From Saccharopolyspora hirsuta (GTDB lineage: Bacteria; Actinomycetota; Actinomycetes; Mycobacteriales; Pseudonocardiaceae), in NCBI RefSeq assembly GCF_008630535.1, contig NZ_VWPH01000013.1, positions 124,001 through 188,000 on the forward strand: a stretch of 64,000 bases of DNA, in the 5' to 3' direction. Of the stretch, positions 54,757 through 62,494 are shown piece after piece (the first letter of the stretch is position 1; the number at the start of each line of letters is the position of its first letter). The position numbers and the translations under genes were made by a program. Under the pieces are notes generated by a model. It had not been told where the DNA came from and ran no database searches. It worked only from the letters and a program-made list of their open reading frames with translations.

Positions 54757-55266
54757 TCAGGCGCTCAGGGGTGCGGTCAGGCTGTGGAACCGGCGCTGGA
54801 AGTAGACCAGGGCGCCGCTGTCCTCGCGGGTCATGACCTTGTCGACCTCGACGAACATCACCGAGTGCGAGCCCTGCGCCCGCTCGGCGGTGATCCGGCC
54901 GATCAGCGAGGCGGGCGCGTCGCGCAGGACCGGGACGCCCTCGGAGTCCAGGTCCCAGCAGTCCGCGGTGAACCGCTGCGCGGTCGGCACCTTCGTGGCA
55001 CCGGCGAAGTGCAACGCCAGGTCCTCCTGGTCGGCGCCGAGCACGTTGACGCAGATCCGGCCGTTGGCGACCAGGACGTCGTGGGACCGGCTGGACCGGT
55101 TGACGCACACCAGCACGGTCGGCGGCGAGTCGGTCACCGAGCAGGCCGCGCTGACGGTCATCCCGGCGAGCCCGTGGTCCCCGTCGGTGGTGACGACGTT
55201 GACGGCGGCCGAGAGGTTCGCCATCGCGGCGCGGAAGTCGCGTTGGGCCGGGGTCAGCTCGGGCAC
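54757..55266 (-). CDS. iacG: flavin reductase of a two-component monooxygenase
   Basis: A 169-residue HpaC/flavin reductase-like protein (FRAAMANLSAAVNVVTTDGDHGLAGMTVSAACSVTDSPPTVLVCVN, then ICVNVL and HSVMFVEVDKV). Such enzymes supply reduced FAD/FMN to a partner oxygenase; in the iac system IacG serves IacA. The GTG at 55266 has AGGAGG seven bases upstream. It heads its operon; a variant of the two-box signature lies 64-108 bp upstream. Confidence 0.9.
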   Translation of the reverse strand: MPELTPAQRDFRAAMANLSAAVNVVTTDGDHGLAGMTVSAACSVTDSPPTVLVCVNRSSRSHDVLVANGRICVNVLGADQEDLALHFAGATKVPTAQRFTADCWDLDSEGVPVLRDAPASLIGRITAERAQGSHSVMFVEVDKVMTREDSGALVYFQRRFHSLTAPLSA

Positions 55267-55330
55267 GATTCCTCCTGGGGCTCCGACGGTTACCGGCACC
55301 GTTCCGACGGTACGCACGAGCCCTCCCGGC

Positions 55331-55374
55331 GGGAATCGAGACTTCCCCGCGCCCGCCTGAGGATTTCCCCTACG
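55331..55374 (-). promoter_or_regulatory. variant of the two-box promoter signature upstream of iacG
   Basis: Read towards iacG: CGTAGGGGAAATCCTCAG (55374-55357), then ATTCCCGCC near 55336. The GGAAATCC-to-ATTCCC distance (32 nt) matches the 31 nt at catB and iacA. The distance to the start codon is 64 instead of 58 nt. It is less exact than the other two sites. Confidence 0.5.
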
Positions 55375-55424
55375 TCCGGCCCCGGACGACCTCCGCCCGG
55401 CGCCGGGTGACGGTCCCGGTGGAC

Positions 55425-55612
55425 GCGATTTCAATGGAGATCAGAGGTCCGATTTCCATTGAACTTGTTCATCCCTGTCCGTGGACCGCAGCTGCGAAGG
55501 GCGACCGGCACCGGTCGGCAGGTGCCGCATGCGCCGCATGCGCATAGCCCACCCTCGCAACTCGCACCGCCACCGGCACCGCCACGCAGAACGAGGCTGG
55601 AAGAACCTCATT
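55425..55612. repeat. 300-bp element, copy 3 (inverted, internally deleted)
   Basis: Compared with copies 1 and 2 this copy lies in the opposite orientation and has lost about 110 bp between two GGTGGCGG-like repeats, including the covarying hairpin. It keeps the terminal hairpin (CAATGGAAATC type), the ATGCGC/GCGCAT and CGACCGG/CCGGTCG stems. Its outer end is replaced by the end of the kinase gene, whose TGA lies in the element's AATGAGG. Confidence 0.75.
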
Positions 55613-57071
55613 CGGCGAGGGGGAGGGTGAAGCCGAATCGGGAGCCGCCCTCGTCGCGGCACTCGGCCCAGATCGCGCCGTGCTGGCGGGTGATGATCCG
55701 GTAGCTCAGGGCCAGGCCGATGCCGCTGCCGTGCTCCTTGTCCGTGAACGTCCGCTCGAACGGGTCGTGGCGGATCCCCCGGCCCTGGTCGTCGACGGTG
55801 AGCACCCCGGCGTCGTCGTCGATCCGGGTGGTGATGGTCAGCTGCCGCCGCTGCGGGTCGCAGGCCGCCATCTCGTCGATGGCGTTGAAGCACAGGTTGA
55901 GCACCACCTGCCCGGTCAGCACCCGCTCGCAGCGGACCGGCACCGGCCGCGGGCTGCGCTCCACCCGCACGTCGACGCCCGCCGGACCGGCGCGCAGCCC
56001 GACGAAGTACAGGCACTCCTCCAGGATGTCGTTGAGGTCGGCGACCTGCTGCACGTGCTCGAGGTGGCCGACGAAGGCGCGCACCGAGCTGACGATGGTG
56101 GCGGCCCGGTCGATCTGCCGCACCGCGTTGTCGATGCCGTAGCCGACGCGCGAGTCGGTCTGCACACCGGCGCGGGCCCCGGCCAGGAAGTTCGCCGCCG
56201 CGGCCAGCGGTTGGCCGAGCTCGTGCGCGATGGCCATCGCCATGTCGCCCATCGCGGTGTAGCGGGCGAGGTAGTTCTCCTTGTGCATCTCGCGTTCCCG
56301 GCGCACCTGGCCGTGCACCCGCTCGGAGACGTCGTGCAGGATCATCAGCAGCGCGTCGCCGCCGGTCTCCTGCAGCCGTTCGAGGCTGCCCTCCAGCCAC
56401 ACCGGGTCCTGCCCCGGCCGGTCCACCTCCAGCTGCACCGGGGTGACCGGGTCCGCCCGGGCCAGCACTTCGTCCCATGTGGACACCCGGCCGCGCAGCC
56501 GCAGCCGGGCGTGCTCGGTCAACGGCCCCAGCGGCTCGCCCGCGGTGGCGCCGATGAGCGGCAGCGCGGTGTTGGTGGCGAACCGGATCGTGCCCGCCGC
56601 GTCCAGCATCAGCGCGACGGTCGAGGTGTGGTGCGCGAGCGCGTCCACCCACGAGGTGGTCAGCCGCAGCTGGCGCTCGATCTCCTGCTCGCGCTCGATG
56701 TCGCGGAACTGAACCAGCACCGCGGGCCCGCGCTCCAGCTCGACCCGCACGGCCACCGCGTCGGTCGGGATCACCCGGCCCGACTTCGCGCGGTAGTGCC
56801 ACTCGATCCGGCTGGCGCCCTTGTCCACGGCCTCCTGCAGCCAGGCCCGACCGATCACCCGGTCGTACTGCTGCGCGGAGCTGCTCATGTCGTTGGCCTT
56901 GAGCGGGCGCAGCTCGGCGACGCTCCACTCCAGCATCTCGCACGCGGCGGGGTTGGCCCAGAGGATGTCCTTGGACGCGCCGTCGTGCAGGAGCAAGCAC
57001 ATCCGGGTGGCGCGCGCCATCGCCACGAAGTCCTGCGCCGTCAGCTCCGGCGCCCGCGGGTCGACCTGCAT
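55608..57071 (-). CDS. FixL-type PAS sensor histidine kinase
   Basis: A 487-residue soluble kinase with two PAS domains (about residues 12-130 and 150-260; PAS 1 ends AVLVQFRDIEREQEIER), a FixL-type H-box MAIAHELGQPLAAAANFL (His283), an N-box NLCFNAIDEM and G-boxes DDQGRGI and GSGIGLALSYRI. No transmembrane helix is visible, so it senses a cytosolic signal, plausibly an aromatic ligand in a PAS pocket. The ATG at 57071 is used; a GTG at 57107 would overlap the iacA regulatory box. It is divergent from iacA and pairs with the FixJ-type regulator at 52110 by family type. Confidence 0.88.
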   Translation of the reverse strand: MQVDPRAPELTAQDFVAMARATRMCLLLHDGASKDILWANPAACEMLEWSVAELRPLKANDMSSSAQQYDRVIGRAWLQEAVDKGASRIEWHYRAKSGRVIPTDAVAVRVELERGPAVLVQFRDIEREQEIERQLRLTTSWVDALAHHTSTVALMLDAAGTIRFATNTALPLIGATAGEPLGPLTEHARLRLRGRVSTWDEVLARADPVTPVQLEVDRPGQDPVWLEGSLERLQETGGDALLMILHDVSERVHGQVRREREMHKENYLARYTAMGDMAMAIAHELGQPLAAAANFLAGARAGVQTDSRVGYGIDNAVRQIDRAATIVSSVRAFVGHLEHVQQVADLNDILEECLYFVGLRAGPAGVDVRVERSPRPVPVRCERVLTGQVVLNLCFNAIDEMAACDPQRRQLTITTRIDDDAGVLTVDDQGRGIRHDPFERTFTDKEHGSGIGLALSYRIITRQHGAIWAECRDEGGSRFGFTLPLAE

Positions 57072-57106
57072 CGGCCCAGCGTAAGGCGGGTTCACGGGGG
57101 TACGCA

Positions 57107-57148
57107 CTGAAGGAATCCCCTACGGCGGCAGAGGCAATACCAATTCCC
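57107..57148 (+). promoter_or_regulatory. two-box promoter signature upstream of iacA
   Basis: CTGAAGGAATCCCCTACG (57107-57124), 13 nt, then TACCAATTCCC (57138-57148). The first box ends 82 nt before the iacA ATG, identical to catB, and 12 of 13 spacer ends and flanks are otherwise different, so the boxes stand out. It lies in the divergent gap with the PAS kinase and may also control it. Confidence 0.72.
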
Positions 57149-57206
57149 GCGGGGCGGGTGCGTTCGTAACGTCGGATGCCGTCCGGCTACGACGAGGGAG
57201 CTTCAG

Positions 57207-58331
57207 ATGCGCGACGGCGTCACCTTCGAGGCGGTGCTGGCGGAGCTCGCCGAGCGGCGGGTCGAGTTCCGCGAGCAGCGCTACGTGCCGAAGGACTTCA
57301 TCGCCCGGCTCAAGCAGCTCGGGATCTACCGCGCCGCCACCCCGGCGAGGTTCGGCGGCGAACCGCTCCCCCCGGCGGACTTCCTGGCGCGGATCGAGCG
57401 GATCTCGGTGGTGGACGGCTCCACCGGCTGGGTCGCCAGCTTCGGGTCCGCGCTGGTGTACCTCGCGGCGCTGCCGCTGGACACGCAGGCCGAGCTCTAC
57501 CGGGACGGCCCGGACGTGGCGTTCGCGGGCGGCCTGTTCCCGGTCCAGCCCGCCGAGCCGACCGGGACGGGCTTCCGGGTCGACGGGCGCTGGAAGTTCG
57601 CCAGCGGCTGCATGGGCGCCGACGTCCTCGGCGTGGGCATCCCGGGCGACGAGTCCACCGGCGGCAAGCCGCGGACCGCGGTGCTGCGGCCCGAGCAGGT
57701 CGAGATCGTCCAGGACTGGGACGTCGTGGGCATGCGCGGCACCGGCTCGTTCGACCTGGTGGTGCGCGACGTCGAGGTCCCGCGCGAGTGGACCTTCATC
57801 CGCGGCGGAGCGCCCACTGTGGACGAACCGCTCTACCGCTACCCGACGATCGCCTACGCCTCCCAGGTGCTGGCCGTCGTGGGCGCCGGTGTCGCCCGCG
57901 CCGCGCTCGACTACGCCGAGGAGGTCGGCGCCGGGTACGCCGGGGTCACGGGTGCGCCGAAGCTGGCCGACCGCGCCTACTACCGCACCGAGATCGCGGT
58001 GGCGGAGGCCGCGCTGCGCTCGGCGCGGGCCTGGTTCTACGAGCTCAGCGACGAGGTCTGGCAGACCGTCCTCGCCGGTGACGAGGCCACCGACGAGCAG
58101 AACGCGGGGCTGCGCCTGGCCTCCGCGCACCTGGCCAAGACCTCCTCGGACGTCGTGGCCCGCCTGCTGGAGATCTCCGGCACCGCCCCGATCCACAGCA
58201 CGCACCCGCTGCAGCTGCTGCACGGCGACGCGCTCGTGCCCAAGCAGCACGCCTTCCTCGGCCCGTCGATGTACGACGCGGCCGGTGCGGTCCTGATGGG
58301 ATTGCCGCCCACCACCCCGGGTTTCCGCTGA
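57207..58331 (+). CDS. iacA: acyl-CoA dehydrogenase-fold flavin monooxygenase (indole-3-acetate hydroxylase)
   Basis: A 374-residue protein of the acyl-CoA dehydrogenase/HsaA-type hydroxylase group (IERISVVDGSTGWVASFGSA; FRVDGRWKFASGCMGAD; WDVVGMRGTGSFDLVVRDVEVP). In iac systems IacA uses reduced flavin from IacG to hydroxylate the indole ring of indole-3-acetate. GAGGGAG precedes the ATG. It heads the iacA-B-C-D-E-F operon. Assignment rests on family plus the complete iac gene set around it. Confidence 0.88.
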   Translation: MRDGVTFEAVLAELAERRVEFREQRYVPKDFIARLKQLGIYRAATPARFGGEPLPPADFLARIERISVVDGSTGWVASFGSALVYLAALPLDTQAELYRDGPDVAFAGGLFPVQPAEPTGTGFRVDGRWKFASGCMGADVLGVGIPGDESTGGKPRTAVLRPEQVEIVQDWDVVGMRGTGSFDLVVRDVEVPREWTFIRGGAPTVDEPLYRYPTIAYASQVLAVVGAGVARAALDYAEEVGAGYAGVTGAPKLADRAYYRTEIAVAEAALRSARAWFYELSDEVWQTVLAGDEATDEQNAGLRLASAHLAKTSSDVVARLLEISGTAPIHSTHPLQLLHGDALVPKQHAFLGPSMYDAAGAVLMGLPPTTPGFR

Positions 58332-58399
58332 GGAGCGTTCCGCACACTTCGGAACTCCCGCCGAAGAGCAAGGCCGACACCACGACGAAGGAGGTCCGC

Positions 58400-58777
58400 A
58401 TGGCGCAGCCGCTCCGCGTGCTGTTCTGCATCGGCATCAACCAGAACTTCTTCGACCTGCCCACCGACGGCATCGAGATCGGCGACGTCTGGCAGGCGTT
58501 CGTCTCGATGATGGACCAGCTCAAGGCGCTGCCCGGGGTGGACTTCATCGGCGACATGGACGACGACTCGCACCTGGTCGGGCCGTCCGACGGCTGGCCG
58601 TGGACCTGCTACATCCTCGCCGACGTCGACACGCAGGAGACGGTCAAGGCCGCCTGCAACCTCTTCCGCACCACGCCGGTCGCCGACGGCCGCGCCAAGC
58701 TGTGGCGCTTCGCCAAGGTCGAGGCCCGGATCGGCCGCGCGCTGACCGTCCGCGAAGACGTCGAGCTTCCCGACTGA
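58400..58777 (+). CDS. iacB: IacB-like protein
   Basis: A 125-residue protein (LRVLFCIGINQNFFDLPTDG; WQAFVSMMDQLKALPGVDFI; SDGWPWTCYILADVD). It has no signal or membrane segment, and a ferredoxin-like alpha-beta fold is plausible. In iac clusters a small protein of unknown function, IacB, lies between iacA and the dioxygenase genes, the same place as here. Identity is assigned mainly by position and size. Confidence 0.75.
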   Translation: MAQPLRVLFCIGINQNFFDLPTDGIEIGDVWQAFVSMMDQLKALPGVDFIGDMDDDSHLVGPSDGWPWTCYILADVDTQETVKAACNLFRTTPVADGRAKLWRFAKVEARIGRALTVREDVELPD

Positions 58778-58791
58778 CCAGGGAGAACCCG

Positions 58792-60057
58792 ATGACCGAC
58801 AACACCATCGCCGAGCTGGCCGCCGGGGACCGGGTGGCCGGCCGCCTCTACACCGACCCGGACATCTTCGACCAGGAGCTGACCCGGATCTTCGAGCGCA
58901 CCTGGGTGTGGGTCGCGCACGAGAGCGAGCTGCCCGGGCCGGGCACCTTCAAGTCGACGCACGTCGGCAAGCAGCCGGTGATCGTCACCCGCGACCGCAA
59001 GGGCGAGCTGCGCACCCTGCTCAACCGCTGCCGCCACCGCGGCGCCAGCATCTGCGAGAAGCCCAGCGGCAAGGCCAACGGCTTCACCTGCCCGTACCAC
59101 GCCTGGTCCTACGGCCTGAACGGGCAGCTGCGCGGCATCCCGTACCCGGACGGCTACGAGGGCGTCCTCGACAAGTCCGAGCTGTCGCTGAAGAAGCTCC
59201 GCACCGAGTCCTACGGCGGGCTGGTGTTCGCCACGTTCAACGAGGACGCCGAGCCGCTGGAGGAGTTCCTCGGCGACGCCAAGCTGTGGATCGACCGGTT
59301 CATGAAGCAGGGCGGCGGCTACCCGATCAAGGTGCTGGGCAAGCACCAGTTCAAGTTCCGCGGCAACTGGAAGATCCAGCTGGAGAACACCACCGACGGC
59401 TACCACTTCCCGATCGTGCACCGGTCGTGGATGGCCTCGGTGGACGCCGAGACCGCGGACATGATGTCGTTCATGACCGACCCGGCCGCGATCACCCACG
59501 ACCTCGGCAACGGGCACAGCGTGATGCAGATGGTGCCGGAGCACTCCGACCTCGACGCCGACGACGGCACCGAGCCGCTCCAGGGCCGCTTCGACGACCT
59601 CGTGGCCGAGCTGTCGAAGACGCTGGACGACGCGCAGGTGCGCAAGCTGGTCCGCGCCATGCACGGCACCGGGTTCAACCTCAACCTGTTCCCGAACGTC
59701 TCGATGTCCTCGGCGTTCTTCCGGGTGCTGCGCCCCGTCGCGGTCGACGAGACCTGGATCGAGCACGTCGCGATCGGTCCGGACGGCCCGCCCGAGGTCG
59801 ACGCGGTCAACCGGGAGCGGCTGCGCATCCACGAGCACTTCCAGGGCCCGTTCGGGTTCGGCACGCCGGACGACGCCGAGGGCTGGGACCGGGTCCAGCG
59901 CGGTGCGCAGGGCGCGCCGGAGATGCCGATCCTGGTCAACCGCGGCATCGGCCGCGAGACGACGAGCCCGGAGGGCTGGCCGACGGCCCACGTCACCGAC
60001 GAGACCGGGATGCGCGCGGCCTACCGCAAGTGGAAGGAGATGATGGGCGATGACTGA
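58792..60057 (+). CDS. iacC: Rieske ring-hydroxylating dioxygenase, large subunit
   Basis: A 421-residue alpha subunit. Rieske ligands Cys80 and His82 (NRCRHRGASIC) and Cys100 and His103 (CPYHAWSYG) bind the 2Fe-2S cluster. The mononuclear iron site is in ENTTDGYHFPIVH (Asp202 bridge, His205, His210). In the iac pathway IacC-IacD acts on the oxidised indole-acetate intermediate on the way to catechol. Its end overlaps iacD by 8 bp. Confidence 0.93.
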   Translation: MTDNTIAELAAGDRVAGRLYTDPDIFDQELTRIFERTWVWVAHESELPGPGTFKSTHVGKQPVIVTRDRKGELRTLLNRCRHRGASICEKPSGKANGFTCPYHAWSYGLNGQLRGIPYPDGYEGVLDKSELSLKKLRTESYGGLVFATFNEDAEPLEEFLGDAKLWIDRFMKQGGGYPIKVLGKHQFKFRGNWKIQLENTTDGYHFPIVHRSWMASVDAETADMMSFMTDPAAITHDLGNGHSVMQMVPEHSDLDADDGTEPLQGRFDDLVAELSKTLDDAQVRKLVRAMHGTGFNLNLFPNVSMSSAFFRVLRPVAVDETWIEHVAIGPDGPPEVDAVNRERLRIHEHFQGPFGFGTPDDAEGWDRVQRGAQGAPEMPILVNRGIGRETTSPEGWPTAHVTDETGMRAAYRKWKEMMGDD

Positions 60058-60553
60058 GGCGACCGCGGTGCTGTCCACCACCGATCCCCGCGTCGTCCGG
60101 GCGATCGAGCTGGTGTGGCGGGAGGCCGAGCTGCTCGACCGCAAGGACTACACCGCCTGGAACGACCTGTTCGCGGCGGACGGCTACTACGTCATCCCGA
60201 TCGACCCGCACACCGAGGACTTCGCGAACTCGCTGAACATGGTCTACGACGACGCCCGCATGCGGCAGATGCGCGTGACCCGGATGATCGAGGGCTACGC
60301 GATCGCGGCGGTCGACGCGGCCCGCACCGTGCGCACGGTGTCCCGCTTCGTGCCCGAGTCGGTCTCCGACGACGAGGTGGTGCTGCGCTCGGCGCAGATC
60401 CTCATCGCCTACAAGCGGGGTCGCCACGACATCTGGGCGGGCGACCTGGTGCACCGGATCCGGCTGTCGGACACCGGTGACCGGATCGTGCAGAAGGTCG
60501 TGCGGCTCGTGGACAGCGAGGACGCCGTGCCAGCAGCGGGATTCCTGCTGTGA
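60050..60553 (+). CDS. iacD: ring-hydroxylating dioxygenase, small subunit
   Basis: A 167-residue beta subunit with the SnoaL-like cone fold of this family (VWREAELLDRKDYTAWNDLFAADGYYVIPI; DDARMRQMRVTRMIEGYAIA; RFVPESVSDDEVVLRSAQIL). It is structural in the alpha3-beta3 enzyme. It overlaps iacC upstream and iacE downstream (GTGA), so it is co-translated with both. Confidence 0.93.
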   Translation: MTEATAVLSTTDPRVVRAIELVWREAELLDRKDYTAWNDLFAADGYYVIPIDPHTEDFANSLNMVYDDARMRQMRVTRMIEGYAIAAVDAARTVRTVSRFVPESVSDDEVVLRSAQILIAYKRGRHDIWAGDLVHRIRLSDTGDRIVQKVVRLVDSEDAVPAAGFLL

Positions 60554-61278
60554 GCGCCGAGCAGGTCGCGGTGGTGACCGGCGGGGCCAGCGGGCTGGGC
60601 GAGCACATCGTCCGCCGCCTGCACGCCGACGGCTACCGCGTCGCCGTGGCGGACGTGGCCGACGCCTCGGCGCTGACCGCAGAGCTGGGCAGCGCGCGGG
60701 CCTACCGCGTCGACGTGCGGGAACGCGCTGCGCTGGAGCAGCTGCTCGCCGACGTGGTGGCCGACTTCGGCGGGGTGCACGTCCTGGTCAACAACGCCGC
60801 CCGCACGCAGGCGAAGCCGCTGCTGGAGATCACGCCGGAGGAGCTCGACGCCGTGATGGCGGTGAACTTCACCGGCACCTTCACCGCCTGCCAGGTCTTC
60901 GGCAGGCACTTCGCCGACCAGGGCTACGGCCGGATCGTCAACATGGCCTCGCTGGCCGGGCAGAACGGCGGCACCGCGACCGGCGGCCACTACGCCTCGT
61001 CCAAGGGCGCGATCATGTCCGCGACCAAGGTCTTCGCCCGGGAGCTCGCGCCCCGCGGCGTGACGGTCAACGCGGTGTCCCCCGGCCCGCAGGACAGCCC
61101 GATGGTGCGGTCGATCATCGGCGAGGACGCCCTCGACGCCTACGCGGCGAGCATCCCGGTCGGACGGCTCGGAGACCCGGCGTTCATCGCCCGCATGGTG
61201 GCGCTGCTGGCCTCGCCCGAGGCCGCCTCGGTCACCGGGGCCTGCTGGGACGCCAACGGCGGCCTCTACCTGCGTTGA
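60550..61278 (+). CDS. iacE: short-chain dehydrogenase/reductase
   Basis: A 242-residue classical SDR: cofactor motif TGGASGLG (10-17), NNAA (81-84), catalytic Ser134 (NMASLAG), Tyr148 and Lys152 (HYASSKG). The Asp in VADVADA after strand 2 favours NAD over NADP. In the iac system IacE helps form the dioxindole-acetate intermediate after IacA. The GTG overlaps the iacD stop. Confidence 0.9.
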   Translation: MSAEQVAVVTGGASGLGEHIVRRLHADGYRVAVADVADASALTAELGSARAYRVDVRERAALEQLLADVVADFGGVHVLVNNAARTQAKPLLEITPEELDAVMAVNFTGTFTACQVFGRHFADQGYGRIVNMASLAGQNGGTATGGHYASSKGAIMSATKVFARELAPRGVTVNAVSPGPQDSPMVRSIIGEDALDAYAASIPVGRLGDPAFIARMVALLASPEAASVTGACWDANGGLYLR

Positions 61279-61289
61279 TGGGAGGTGCG

Positions 61290-62225
61290 ATGAAGGTCGA
61301 GGTCGTCGAGGTGGTGGAGGCGGCCGCGGGGGTCCGCGCGCTGCGGCTGGTCCGCGCGGACGGCGCTCCGTTCGACGCCCACCGGGCGGGCGCGCACGTG
61401 GACGTCACCGGCCCGACCGGGCTGCTGCGGCAGTACTCGCTGTGCGGGCCGCCCGCGGACCGGCAGTCCCTGCTCATCGCGGTGAAGCGGGAGCCGGGGT
61501 CGCGGGGCGGTTCGGCGGCGTTGCACGAGGTGTCCGTCGGCGAGCACCTGGAGGTCGGGCCGCCGCGCAACCTGCTGGCCCTGGCCGACGACGCGGACCG
61601 CCACGTCCTCGTCGCGGGCGGGATCGGCGTGACGCCGCTGCTGAGCATGGCCCACGAGCTGCGGCGCACCGGAGCCGCGTTCGAGCTGCACTACTTCGCC
61701 CGCACCCGGGACGAGGCGGCCTTCGCTGACCTGCTGGAAAGCGAGTTCCGCGCCCACCTGCACATCGGCGTCCCCCGCGACGAGCAACCGGCCCTGCTCG
61801 CCGAGGTCGCCGCCGAGCTGACCCCGGCCGCGCACGTCTACACCTGCGGCCCAGAGGGGTTCATGGACCAGGTGACCGGCGTGTTCGCCCCGGTCGTCGG
61901 GGCGGACCACGTGCACGTCGAGCACTTCACCGCGGCCGAGGTCGACACCAGCGGCGACGCGCCGTTCACCGTGGAGCTCGACACCGGGGAGGTCTTCGAG
62001 GTCCCGGCGGACCGCTCGATCCTGTCGGTCCTGGAGGAGGGCGGCATCGACGTGGCGAAGTCCTGCGAGGAAGGCATCTGCGGCTCCTGCGTGTCCGGCG
62101 TCCTCGACGGCGTCCCCGACCACCGCGACAACTGCCTGTCCAAGGCGGAGAAGGAGTCCGGCGACCAGATGGCCCTCTGCGTCTCCCGGGCCCGGACCGA
62201 GAAGCTGGTCATCGAGCTGTACTGA
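61290..62225 (+). CDS. iacF: FMN/2Fe-2S oxidoreductase (electron donor to the Rieske dioxygenase)
   Basis: A 311-residue phthalate-dioxygenase-reductase-type protein: flavin domain with RQYSL (47-51), NAD domain with GGIGVTPLLSM (110-120) and CGPEGF (186-191), and a C-terminal plant-type ferredoxin with Cys259, Cys264, Cys267 and Cys297. It passes electrons from NADH to IacCD. The ATG at 61290 (MKVEVVEVV) is chosen for its GGGAGG; an in-frame ATG at 61278 overlaps the iacE stop. It is the last gene of the operon. Confidence 0.92.
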   Translation: MKVEVVEVVEAAAGVRALRLVRADGAPFDAHRAGAHVDVTGPTGLLRQYSLCGPPADRQSLLIAVKREPGSRGGSAALHEVSVGEHLEVGPPRNLLALADDADRHVLVAGGIGVTPLLSMAHELRRTGAAFELHYFARTRDEAAFADLLESEFRAHLHIGVPRDEQPALLAEVAAELTPAAHVYTCGPEGFMDQVTGVFAPVVGADHVHVEHFTAAEVDTSGDAPFTVELDTGEVFEVPADRSILSVLEEGGIDVAKSCEEGICGSCVSGVLDGVPDHRDNCLSKAEKESGDQMALCVSRARTEKLVIELY

Positions 62226-62235
62226 CCGTCAGACG

Positions 62236-62275
62236 ACGGTGCCCGCATGGTGAAGCAGCACCATGCGGGCACCGT
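62236..62275. terminator. strong stem-loop terminator after iacF
   Basis: A 17-bp perfect stem (ACGGTGCCCGCATGGTG / CACCATGCGGGCACCGT) with loop AAGCAG, ten bases past the iacF stop and ahead of the convergent DUF397 gene. Confidence 0.85.
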
Positions 62276-62293
62276 TGTATCGTGCGTGCTACC

Positions 62294-62494
62294 TCAGCCG
62301 TCGAAGCGGTCGGCCTTCACCGCTGCGATGAACGCGGCCCACTGGCCTGGAGTGGTGGTGAAGTATCCGGCGGCGCGGTCCTTCGTGTCGCGAACCGCGG
62401 CGCCGCTGCCTAACCGGCCCACCTCGACACAGGCGGAGCCGTTCACCGATCGGCTGGATTTCCGCCAGTTAACCGGCTCGTGCTGTACCGTCAT
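62294..62494 (-). CDS. DUF397 protein (second locus)
   Basis: A 66-residue DUF397 protein starting MTVQHEPVNWRKSSRS, with CVEVGRLGSGAAVRDTKDRAAGYF and WAAFIAAVKADRF. It overlaps the 3' end of the XRE gene by about 26 bp, more than the usual ATGA overlap; an ATG at 62503 is an alternative. It is diverged from the 3689/3961 pair, so it is an older paralogue. Confidence 0.88.
   Translation of the reverse strand: MTVQHEPVNWRKSSRSVNGSACVEVGRLGSGAAVRDTKDRAAGYFTTTPGQWAAFIAAVKADRFDG

Noticed and set aside
51162-62300. MarR-type IacR or an indole-acetate transporter within the cluster
   Set aside because: No MarR-like or multi-pass transporter gene lies between the cat and iac genes; regulation is assigned to the FixL/FixJ-type pair instead.
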